This document shows, piece after piece, positions 32,763 to 40,741 of a DNA stretch of 64,000 nucleotides. The stretch's first letter is position 1; each line of letters opens with the position of its first letter. Source of the DNA: CAVZQN01 sp963837395 (GTDB taxonomy: Bacteria > Acidobacteriota > HRBIN11 > JAKEFK01); assembly GCA_963837395.1 (NCBI GenBank), contig CAWINI010000004.1, positions 2,970,793 to 3,034,792 on the forward strand, written 5' to 3'. A model generated the notes under the pieces. It made no database searches, was not told the origin of the DNA, and worked only from the letters and a program-made list of their open reading frames with translations. A program made the translations under genes and the position numbers.

Positions 32763-33445
32763 TTTTTCTTTGGTCGATTCTAGCAATCACAATTTTTTCC
32801 GTAAATTTTTCTAATGCTTCTGTTTCTTTTACCCCGGACTGGGAGAAGATTTCAGGGAAATCACTACCGAATGTTCAGTTTACTGATGCAGGTGGAAGTG
32901 CTGTACGCCTGTCAGATTTTAAAGGCAAAATCTTGATACTTCATCCAATGTTTACACACTGTCCGAGTACGTGCTCGTTCATATCTTCGCGACTATCGAC
33001 AGCAATCAATGGTCTTTCAAAAAATGAACGAAAGAATCTTCAAGTAGTGAGTTTTTCTTTTGATCCCAAAGAGACTTCAGAAAGTCTTACAAAATTTGAA
33101 AAGATGTTTCGACTGGATCGCTCGCTTTGGAAAGTTGTACGAGGAAATGCTGTCACGGTTCAGCAGCTCCTAACGGCACTTGATTACCGAACTTTAGAGC
33201 TCAGCACATCAAATTATGAACATCCGAATCTTCTGTTTGTAGTAGGGATGGATGGCATTTTGCGTGACTATATATATGGTAGTGATTTGACCTCATTGCG
33301 TCTTGCCGGAACCTTGCGTTCAGTTGAGGGGGATTCCTCGAGCTTACTGACTATCAAATCATACATATATGTATTTGCCGTAATCGGCCTTCTAATCTCA
33401 AGCTTTGTGGTTACTATGCATTTTGCCAAAGGTCATCGTCATTAG
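32759..33445 (+). CDS. SCO1/SenC-type copper chaperone
   Basis: 228 residues: signal peptide 1-20, thioredoxin-like SCO domain with the copper site HCPSTC (CX3C) and the distant His in NYEHPNLLFVVG, and a C-terminal membrane anchor (about 200-222). It delivers copper to CuA of subunit II. The start overlaps the subunit I stop (ATGA), so the oxidase and its assembly factor are co-translated. Confidence 0.92.
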   Translation: MIFLWSILAITIFSVNFSNASVSFTPDWEKISGKSLPNVQFTDAGGSAVRLSDFKGKILILHPMFTHCPSTCSFISSRLSTAINGLSKNERKNLQVVSFSFDPKETSESLTKFEKMFRLDRSLWKVVRGNAVTVQQLLTALDYRTLELSTSNYEHPNLLFVVGMDGILRDYIYGSDLTSLRLAGTLRSVEGDSSSLLTIKSYIYVFAVIGLLISSFVVTMHFAKGHRH

Positions 33446-33455
33446 AGCTTGACGA

Positions 33456-34862
33456 TCATTGATTCTTTTCTATTTGCTTTATCTTCAGATACAGAAGAAC
33501 GACAAGGAAAGTCAACAACAGTGTTGAAATACCAAGGCCTTTTCTGCGGAAGTAATATTCTTTAATGGCAGCTTTGCCTGCTTCTTTTGCTTTTCCAATG
33601 ACCTTTAAACCAGGTGCGGCCGATTCTGAAACCGGTTTTGTTTGAAAAGAATGAATTTTCACCCTGCTTTCAACTAGAGATTGATTAGCATCCTTTAACA
33701 AATATTTTGCCTCTACAACATCCATTCCAAGTTGTTCCGCTTGATTTAAAACCTGAGCGGCTTCTGTCTGACCCTGCGTTAAACCTCGTAGAGTTTCTCT
33801 CATGCCTTTAATAACAGGCGCTGCTTTATCTGCCGGTTGATCATTATGACAATCTCCGCAAACCGAACCGGCTGTGAAGTCAATCATCGAATCGCTGGAA
33901 GGTTTTACAAAATGATTCGAGTGACAAACAACGCAACCCGGTAAAGACATTTGCTGGAATACAGCATGATGAACGCTTTTATCGTAGAGTTCTGCATTTG
34001 CTTGATGACACTGACCGCAAACACTGGCCACACTTTCCACACCAGGTGGTGTTGCTCCGTGATTGCCATGACAGGAATTGCATGCAGGAGCACTCAAATC
34101 GGAATTCTTTAGTAAAGCAACGCCGTGAACACTTTTCACGTAATCTTCATATTGATTTGTTGGGATGTGATAATCGGCCATGTATTTTGCATTGCTATGA
34201 CAATGTGAACAGGTTGAAGGGATTTTCATTGGAGAAACTGGAGAACGTGGATCTCTTACAGCAAAAATCAAATGATTCGAATGACAACTGACACAGGTTG
34301 CGGCTTTTGTATCACCTTCCGCATTCCGCTTTCCATGAACACTGGTCAAATATTTTTCATATTGATCGACTGGTAATCCCGGATTGAATTTTTGCATGTA
34401 TGCTGCATCGCTATGGCATTTGCTGCAGGTTTTTATAACATTTGTAGCAAAGACCGGTGAGGTTTTGTCTTTCACTGAAACAATGTTATGAATTCCATGA
34501 CATGAAACACATTGCGGTCCTTTGGGATTATTCTTCAATGCATTCCCATGTATACCGTTTTCGAAGTCCTGTTGATGATCACCATGACAGACACCGCACA
34601 TTGCCGGAATATCCGATAGTTTGGGAACACCGATAAAACCTTTTTTGGGATCCATCGAGGCTTCCATTTCTTTTGCGGACGGATCTCCTCCATGACAATC
34701 TGCGCAACTGAGACCGTTTTGAAAATGAATATCCTTCTTGAATACTAGCGCTTCAGGGCTACCTATATCCGTGTGACAACCAATACAGGTATCTTTGTTT
34801 TGCGCAAAAGTTAAAGCGCCGATAAAAACGAAGATCAATGTTCCCCAAAATTTGTATTTCAC
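33456..34862 (-). CDS. Membrane-anchored 11-haem cytochrome c of the bc complex
   Basis: 468 residues: signal peptide 1-20, eleven CXXCH sites (CIGCH, CADCH, CGVCH, CVSCH, CSKCH, CVSCH, CSHCH, CNSCH, CGQCH, CVVCH, CGDCH) spread over residues 25-335, a helical segment, and a C-terminal membrane helix (about 445-462) that anchors it from the periplasm. Its start overlaps the stop of cytochrome b (ATGA), so it likely replaces cytochrome c1/f in this complex and carries electrons onward to the small cytochromes c or to other periplasmic acceptors. Confidence 0.92.
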   Translation of the reverse strand: MKYKFWGTLIFVFIGALTFAQNKDTCIGCHTDIGSPEALVFKKDIHFQNGLSCADCHGGDPSAKEMEASMDPKKGFIGVPKLSDIPAMCGVCHGDHQQDFENGIHGNALKNNPKGPQCVSCHGIHNIVSVKDKTSPVFATNVIKTCSKCHSDAAYMQKFNPGLPVDQYEKYLTSVHGKRNAEGDTKAATCVSCHSNHLIFAVRDPRSPVSPMKIPSTCSHCHSNAKYMADYHIPTNQYEDYVKSVHGVALLKNSDLSAPACNSCHGNHGATPPGVESVASVCGQCHQANAELYDKSVHHAVFQQMSLPGCVVCHSNHFVKPSSDSMIDFTAGSVCGDCHNDQPADKAAPVIKGMRETLRGLTQGQTEAAQVLNQAEQLGMDVVEAKYLLKDANQSLVESRVKIHSFQTKPVSESAAPGLKVIGKAKEAGKAAIKEYYFRRKGLGISTLLLTFLVVLLYLKIKQIEKNQ

Positions 34863-35935
34863 TTAACGCTCACAATTGTCATGGCTATGATAAATATCAT
34901 TACTAAGATCCCGATGTAGTTGATCAATCTATTTCGCAATCCTTTTGGTGTGTGGTTATCCCAAAAAGGAACAAGAAACCATAGCAAACCTGCAAATCCA
35001 AAGAGCATTACGCCAACAACTTCGCCATCTACCTTCCAAATCTTAGCGGGAAAATATTTCAGGGATTCATACATAAAAAGGAAATACCATTCCGGTTTAA
35101 TTCCAGCCGGGGCGGAAGCAAATGGGTCCGCTTTTTGTCCTAACTCCCAGGGGTAATACACCGCAAGAATTGCCAGCACATTTAAAACAATGAGCCATAG
35201 CAAAACATCGCGCATGACAAAATTGGGAAAAAATGGCATGAATCTCTTTTTTTCGGGAGGATATTCTTTCCAGGATTCTGGTTCGCTGATTCCTTGTACC
35301 TGAATCAGTACTAGATGAATGGAGAGTATTACTGCGAAAATTGCAGGGAAAATGGCGACATGTAAGCCAAAAAATCGTGTCAACGTTGCGGTCGTTACGT
35401 CATCCCCGGCTCGTAAAAGATGCATAATTGGTTTTCCAATCACCGGCACAACCGCAGTTATTTCAGTTCCCACCTTCGTCGCAAAGTATGACAACGTGTT
35501 CCATGGAAGGAGATAACCGCTGAATCCAAACGCTAATGTGAGTGCAAGTAATATGAATCCGCTATACCAGATAAGTTCGCGCGGTTTACGAAACGCCTTA
35601 CTAAAGTAAACCGAAAACATATGGATGAATACGGAGAGAACCATAAGATTGGCGGACCAGCTATGGATGGAGCGGACTAACCATCCGAATTGTACTTTTG
35701 AAATAATGAAGTGGACACTCTCAAACGCAGTTCCAGCACCGGGTTGATAGTACATTAGCAGCAGGATTCCGGTGACGACTTGAACTATGAACAGGAAGAG
35801 GCTAACACCGCCGAAATAATACCAGAATGATCCTTTGAAATGGGGAACTTTTTTTTCTGACGCAAATTGTTGAAGGTAAGAAAAGTCAAAACGCTCATGA
35901 ATCCAATCTGTAATTTTGGATTTCAATCCTGCCAT
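34859..35935 (-). CDS. Cytochrome b subunit of a menaquinol-type bc complex
   Basis: 358 residues, about eight helices joining a cytochrome b6-like half and a shorter subunit-IV-like half. Haem His pairs lie in HSWSANLMVLSVFIHMF and LHVAIFPAIFAVILSIHLVL; the quinol-site motif PEWY is in KPEWYFLFMYES. It oxidises quinol and passes electrons to the Rieske protein, which is encoded immediately upstream (9 bases). Confidence 0.93.
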   Translation of the reverse strand: MAGLKSKITDWIHERFDFSYLQQFASEKKVPHFKGSFWYYFGGVSLFLFIVQVVTGILLLMYYQPGAGTAFESVHFIISKVQFGWLVRSIHSWSANLMVLSVFIHMFSVYFSKAFRKPRELIWYSGFILLALTLAFGFSGYLLPWNTLSYFATKVGTEITAVVPVIGKPIMHLLRAGDDVTTATLTRFFGLHVAIFPAIFAVILSIHLVLIQVQGISEPESWKEYPPEKKRFMPFFPNFVMRDVLLWLIVLNVLAILAVYYPWELGQKADPFASAPAGIKPEWYFLFMYESLKYFPAKIWKVDGEVVGVMLFGFAGLLWFLVPFWDNHTPKGLRNRLINYIGILVMIFIIAMTIVSVK

Positions 35936-35944
35936 GCTTTGCTC

Positions 35945-36391
35945 TTACGCCTTGGATACGATTACGTCGTCTCCCTTCGTTGTGACTTTAAATTCTTGCA
36001 GTGGCCGCGGCGGAGGGCCGGCTATATTCGTCCCTTTCATGTCAAATGTCCCGTTATGACACGCGCACCAAATTTTTTGCATATCATTCCGATACTGAAC
36101 CGTACATTGTAAATGGGTACATACTGCTGAGAAGGCTTTCCATTCACCATCTGGAGTTTTCACCAAAATTGCAGGCGAATTTCCAAACCGAAATACTTTC
36201 CCCTGATTGGATTGAAGTTCGTTTACTTTCGCTGCGACGATGCTGGTGGGAACACTTTCCCCTTCAGCTGGAATTTTGAAATACGCGAAGACCGGATAAA
36301 ATATGGATAGCGCCCATGCAAATGCGCTGATCTGAAGAAGTCGATCTAGAACACTTCTTCTACTTGGCTTTTTTTCTTCAAGCTCTACCAA
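35945..36391 (-). CDS. Rieske iron-sulfur protein
   Basis: 148 residues: one N-terminal membrane helix (about 20-40) without the usual Tat twin-arginine motif (RRSVLDRLLQ comes close), then the 2Fe-2S fold with boxes CTHLQC (91-96) and CACHNG (109-114). Ligands are Cys91, His93, Cys109 and His112, with the Cys96-Cys111 disulfide. Between a cytochrome c gene and cytochrome b in one operon. Confidence 0.94.
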   Translation of the reverse strand: MVELEEKKPSRRSVLDRLLQISAFAWALSIFYPVFAYFKIPAEGESVPTSIVAAKVNELQSNQGKVFRFGNSPAILVKTPDGEWKAFSAVCTHLQCTVQYRNDMQKIWCACHNGTFDMKGTNIAGPPPRPLQEFKVTTKGDDVIVSKA

Positions 36392-36465
36392 GTGTCCCTC
36401 ACCAATTCAAATGAAGGGACAATAGAATTGAAAACGTCCCTATAGTGAGTGCAATTAAAGTGTAA

Positions 36466-36822
36466 TTATTTTTTAAGTGTTGCCAGCCATTCAGCAAGAG
36501 TTTTTGCCTCTTCCGGTGTTCCTGCCCATGCCGGTATGTGTTTTTTGCCGTGGAGTTCAACTTCCTTTTTTAACCACTTCTGGATCCATTCTGCATTTTG
36601 TTCTGCGCCAACATTGGAAAGATCAGGTGCCTTTGATGTTGCTAGCTTTTTTGTAATCTTTAATGAATCAATTGAGTGACAAGTATTGCATTTCTTATCC
36701 ATAAATAACTTTTGTCCGGCAGCAGGTGCAGCTGTATCAGCAGCGATGCTGATGGAGACAACTGAAACAATGAACACAAAGACAAAACTAAAAATCCATA
36801 CTAAGCCTAAAGGTTTTTTCAT
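36466..36822 (-). CDS. Monohaem cytochrome c (bc-complex-linked)
   Basis: 118 residues, signal peptide or anchor 1-28, haem site CNTCH (45-49). Paralogue of the oxidase-linked cytochrome c at 29764 (shared GxK-F-DxKCNxCHS, SKAPDLS, GAxQNA, GKKH). No Met follows the haem motif at all, so the distal ligand may be His (LHGKKH) or none. Ribosome site GGAGG. In the NapC-like - cytochrome c - Rieske - cytochrome b - 11-haem operon. Confidence 0.88.
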   Translation of the reverse strand: MKKPLGLVWIFSFVFVFIVSVVSISIAADTAAPAAGQKLFMDKKCNTCHSIDSLKITKKLATSKAPDLSNVGAEQNAEWIQKWLKKEVELHGKKHIPAWAGTPEEAKTLAEWLATLKK

Positions 36823-36890
36823 TTTTTTTCCTCCATCAAAATCAAGAAAATAATTTCAAAAGATAATGGAATTCTAACATGAGTCTTCAT

Positions 36891-38381
36891 TTACATTGGA
36901 CCACCAGTATGACATTCAGCACAATTCATTTCCTTCCACACGTCACCGATATCGACAGGATGTTCAAATTCCAGACCGTCCGGTGCGATACTCTTTAATT
37001 TTTCACCATTGCCCTGAGCGATGATTGTGTGACAAGCACGACAATCGTGTGAGATCACTTTCCCATCACTACTGATATGCTGACCATCATGACATCGATA
37101 ACAACCCGGGAAGAGAGTATGGCCGATATTGTTCGGATAAACTTTCCAGTTGACTTTCATTTCTGGAAAGAAGTTCTGAGAATAAATTTTTTGAATTTGC
37201 TTAGTCGTTTCTTGAACTAATTTCTTATCCCCGAAGTCTTTGTACATTTCACCCATTGAAGTTTCGATTTTTTTCATTGCCTCTGGAGTAGTTTTATATT
37301 CAGCTGTAAGAATATCTACTGCGTTCTTTTTAATGAAAGGAAGAGAAGTCTTAATTCGTCCGGTGCTCATTTCAAGATTGACCAAACGTGAAGGTGCTTT
37401 GTAAATATGAGAAGGGCGATTATGACAATCAATGCAATCCATTCTCCGCGGCATATTTTTAGCTATCTGATCAGCCGAAAGCGGATTATCTTTGGATTGA
37501 TAGATCGTAACTTTTCCATCTGGCTGAGTTATACGAACCCATGGAATTACTTGCCTTTCAGGATCATTAGCAATGTATTCAATTTTGTTAGAAACATTCA
37601 TATGCCAATGAATTCCACCAGTGGGACCTTGCGAGGGGTCACCTCCTCCAATCTTCATTAATAAGCGAATTGTCCAGGGGGTGTTTTGCTCATCAGATAG
37701 GAAATGGTAATTTACGCGCTCCACGGCTCCAAAAAATTTTCGCGGCCAGTGACATTGTTCACAAGTTTCCTGAGCGGGTCTCAGGTTTTTGATCGGAGTT
37801 GGAATTGGTTGCGGATATTTTTTGGCGAATATTGCATACACCTGGTAAGTTCCGGATAGTTTTGAACGCACAAACCAGTCCGCCCCTGGACCAATATGAC
37901 ATTGAACACACATCACTCTGGCGTGCGGTGAATTCTGATAGGCTGTAAATTCGGGAGTCATGACAGGATGGCAAGTTTGACCGCAGAATTGAACCGATTC
38001 CGTAAAATGATATGTCTGGTAGGTCCCGAACGCTGTAAGCAATAAAAACAAGAAACCAAATATCATCACTCCGAAAAAAAAGTTACGGTCCCGGGGAACA
38101 TTAAAATCGATTCGAAGGTGTCGAGGAATTTCACCCGGTGCAAGTTTTCGCCTTTTTGAACGTTCCCTCCATGCTCCAAAAATGATCAGAATGAGGCCGA
38201 CAGTAAAAAATGCTGGCGCAATCACATATGCTAAAATGCCGCCATACGGATGGGCGAAGCCAAAATAAAAGTCATAGCCGAATAAAGTTAAGATCGCAAA
38301 AAGAGCGGATACAGCAATCAGAATTCCTAAAATACTGATCCAGTTATTTATAAGGGATGGACTTTTTGGCGTTTCATCCAT
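36891..38381 (-). CDS. NapC/NirT-family seven-haem inner-membrane cytochrome (ImcH-like)
   Basis: 496 residues: three hydrophobic segments in the first 125 residues, then haem sites CGQTCH (CX3CH, atypical), CVQCH, CEQCH, CIDCH, CYRCH, CRACH and CAECH. The NapC/NirT domain with membrane anchors is a quinol dehydrogenase. Seven haems and this size recall ImcH of Geobacter, needed for electron transfer to high-potential extracellular acceptors; this is a likeness by architecture only. First gene of the bc operon, divergent from the b561-fused cytochrome with 80 bases between. Confidence 0.88.
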   Translation of the reverse strand: MDETPKSPSLINNWISILGILIAVSALFAILTLFGYDFYFGFAHPYGGILAYVIAPAFFTVGLILIIFGAWRERSKRRKLAPGEIPRHLRIDFNVPRDRNFFFGVMIFGFLFLLLTAFGTYQTYHFTESVQFCGQTCHPVMTPEFTAYQNSPHARVMCVQCHIGPGADWFVRSKLSGTYQVYAIFAKKYPQPIPTPIKNLRPAQETCEQCHWPRKFFGAVERVNYHFLSDEQNTPWTIRLLMKIGGGDPSQGPTGGIHWHMNVSNKIEYIANDPERQVIPWVRITQPDGKVTIYQSKDNPLSADQIAKNMPRRMDCIDCHNRPSHIYKAPSRLVNLEMSTGRIKTSLPFIKKNAVDILTAEYKTTPEAMKKIETSMGEMYKDFGDKKLVQETTKQIQKIYSQNFFPEMKVNWKVYPNNIGHTLFPGCYRCHDGQHISSDGKVISHDCRACHTIIAQGNGEKLKSIAPDGLEFEHPVDIGDVWKEMNCAECHTGGPM

Positions 38382-38461
38382 TGAGATTGTCCCAGCTCAG
38401 ATACATACGCCATTCATTCTAATCAAAGTATAATACAATACGATTTGTAAAATAAACAAAA

Positions 38462-40528
38462 TTGATAATAAGAAATTCTTTCAACTTCACTTCATTGTTA
38501 AAAACATTATTTACTATCAGTTTCATATTATCATTCGCATCTCATTCCGCCTTGAGCAAAGAGGCTGAAAAGCCTGATTTATCAAATGATGTTTGCCTTG
38601 AATGTCATGGTGATTCCGAATTAAAAAAGGAAGTTAGTGGGAAAGAAATCTCACTGTTTGTAAACAAGGATGTATTCGCAAAGTCTATCCATGGTGGAAA
38701 TGATTGTATTTCTTGTCATACCGATATTACGGAAGTTCCTCATCCTGAGTCATTAAAGAAAGCGGATTGCAGTAGTTGTCATGAAGATGCCGTAAATATT
38801 TTCTTGAAAAGTACTCACGGGAAAGCATTTCTAGCCAAAATTCCCGAGGCACCTGATTGTGCAACTTGTCATGGTAAGCATGACATTTTGGCAAAATCTG
38901 ATCCGCATTCAAAAACTCATCCTTTGCATCAAATTGAAATCTGCACTTCATGTCATCTCAATCCGAAGATAGCTGGGAAATACAATCTTCCTTCGGCTGA
39001 CAAGATTGAAGATTACAAGTTAGGAATACATGGCAAGGGATTGTTGGAGAGCGGTCTACTTGTTTCAGCGACTTGTGTAACCTGTCATAGTGCACATAAT
39101 GTAAGGCCTAAGACAGATCCAGAATCCACGATCTACTGGTCGAAGATTCCTGAACTTTGCGGAACCTGTCATCTTGGGATTCTCGATGATTTTCGGCAGA
39201 GCGAACATGGAACTCAGTGGCAAGCGAAATCTCCGAAAGGGCCGGGTTGCATTACATGTCATGGTGCTCACAAAATTCTGGACCCTGTAGCGTTAGAATT
39301 TCAATTACAAATCCCAAACCTTTGCGGACGTTGCCACACGATACAGGGCCGCAGCTACAAAGACAACTTTCATGGTCAAGTTACCGCACTTGGATTCATT
39401 CAATCTGCAACATGCGCGGATTGCCACACCGCTCACAAAAATTTAAAAGCATCCAATCCACACTCTACTGTTCATCCTGCAAATTTGAAGAAAACCTGCG
39501 GAAGTTGCCATGGTGTGGTATCAGCATCCTATATTACTTACGATCCGCATATGAATCCGCGCGATCCCAGCCGGAACAAGATCATTTATTTCATCTGGTT
39601 GTTTTTTATGATCATGATTTATTTCGTATTCGGATTCTTTGGAATTCATTATCTGCTGTGGTTCATCAGATCAATGGTTGGATTCGCAAGAGGTGAGTTC
39701 AAAGTTCATGCAGAAGGTGAAACAAAGTTTATTAGAAGATTTTCTGGTCCACATATTTGGGTACACATAGCCGTTGCGTTCAGTTTCACCGTATTAGCGA
39801 TCACCGGGTTCACAATATACTTCCATGATTCACCGGCGGCACAATTTACAGCAAAGATGCTTGGAGGTATCGGATTTATGCGATATCTCCATCGATTATC
39901 CGCGATTATCACTTTTGGTTATGCCTTTTTCCACATTGGTTATCTTGCATTTCGCTATTTTAGGAAACGTGACAAGAATTTATTCCGCGGCCCTGAATCT
40001 ATGATTCCAACACTTAAAGATGTTGGCGACTTTTTCCGTAACATGCGCTGGTTCCTCTTTTTAGGTCCGGTTCCGAAATTTGATCGATGGACATATTGGG
40101 AAAAAATGGAATATCTTGTGGAATGGTGGGGCGTGCCGGTGATAGGAATTTCGGGCCTTGCTTTATGGTTCCCAAAAATCTTTACATTATTTTTCCCGGG
40201 TTGGGTTCTGAATGCGGCTCAGGTAATTCACACTTATGAGGCGTTTCTGGCAACGGGTTACGTATTTTTGTTTCATTACTTCATTGCACATCTTCGTCCG
40301 GAAACTTTTCCAATGGATCCGGTAATTTTCACAGGCCGCATGCCCCTTGAAAAATTTAAGCACGAACGACCTCTGGAATATGAACGCCTGAAAGCCAGAG
40401 GTGAATTGGAAAAATACATTACTGATGCTCCTACCAAAAATTCCTTACGATGGTCATTTGCATTTGGCATCTTGATGGTTGTTGCCGGACTTCTTGTAAT
40501 GATCGGTATGTTGAAAAATATTTTTTGA
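38462..40528 (+). CDS. 11-haem cytochrome c fused to a cytochrome b561-like membrane domain (CbcL-like)
   Basis: 688 residues from TTG 38462, the start that gives a full signal peptide (1-32). Eleven CXXCH sites (CLECH, CISCH, CSSCH, CATCH, CTSCH, CVTCH, CGTCH, CITCH, CGRCH, CADCH, CGSCH) lie in residues 40-350. After one helix (about 375-400) comes a four-helix b-type domain (about 430-625) with haem His in FSGPHIWVHIAVAFSF, MRYLHRLSAIITFGYAFFHIGY and FLFHYFIAHLRPE. Quinol oxidised at the b haems could pass to the periplasmic haem chain. The fusion recalls Geobacter CbcL. A TATAAT-like box lies 28 bases upstream. Confidence 0.88.
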   Translation: MIIRNSFNFTSLLKTLFTISFILSFASHSALSKEAEKPDLSNDVCLECHGDSELKKEVSGKEISLFVNKDVFAKSIHGGNDCISCHTDITEVPHPESLKKADCSSCHEDAVNIFLKSTHGKAFLAKIPEAPDCATCHGKHDILAKSDPHSKTHPLHQIEICTSCHLNPKIAGKYNLPSADKIEDYKLGIHGKGLLESGLLVSATCVTCHSAHNVRPKTDPESTIYWSKIPELCGTCHLGILDDFRQSEHGTQWQAKSPKGPGCITCHGAHKILDPVALEFQLQIPNLCGRCHTIQGRSYKDNFHGQVTALGFIQSATCADCHTAHKNLKASNPHSTVHPANLKKTCGSCHGVVSASYITYDPHMNPRDPSRNKIIYFIWLFFMIMIYFVFGFFGIHYLLWFIRSMVGFARGEFKVHAEGETKFIRRFSGPHIWVHIAVAFSFTVLAITGFTIYFHDSPAAQFTAKMLGGIGFMRYLHRLSAIITFGYAFFHIGYLAFRYFRKRDKNLFRGPESMIPTLKDVGDFFRNMRWFLFLGPVPKFDRWTYWEKMEYLVEWWGVPVIGISGLALWFPKIFTLFFPGWVLNAAQVIHTYEAFLATGYVFLFHYFIAHLRPETFPMDPVIFTGRMPLEKFKHERPLEYERLKARGELEKYITDAPTKNSLRWSFAFGILMVVAGLLVMIGMLKNIF

Positions 40529-40540
40529 TTTAACGCGCTA

Positions 40541-40741
40541 CTAGCGAGTTTGCGGTTTTACGATACCGGCTTTCTTCAGTATGTCTTCCATCAGGCACCA
40601 ATGTGTAAATGCAGATTGAAGCAGATTCACACCAACGAAAGCGGTGAATAGATGCCAATATGGACTATGAAGATATCCGAGTGCCAAACTAAGTAACACA
40701 AGGCTTCCCGCGATTGCGCGGATCATATTTTCAAGTGTCAT
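40541..40741 (-). CDS. DUF2892 / YgaP-type inner-membrane protein
   Basis: 66 residues with the family pattern MTLENMIRAIAGSLVLLSLAL and FTAFVGVNLLQSAFTHWCLMEDILKKAG; two membrane helices and the conserved Cys before MEDIL. In YgaP this domain is fused to a rhodanese; here it is free. Its ATG overlaps the stop of the RND pump (ATGA), so it is the last gene of the efflux operon. Confidence 0.85.
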   Translation of the reverse strand: MTLENMIRAIAGSLVLLSLALGYLHSPYWHLFTAFVGVNLLQSAFTHWCLMEDILKKAGIVKPQTR

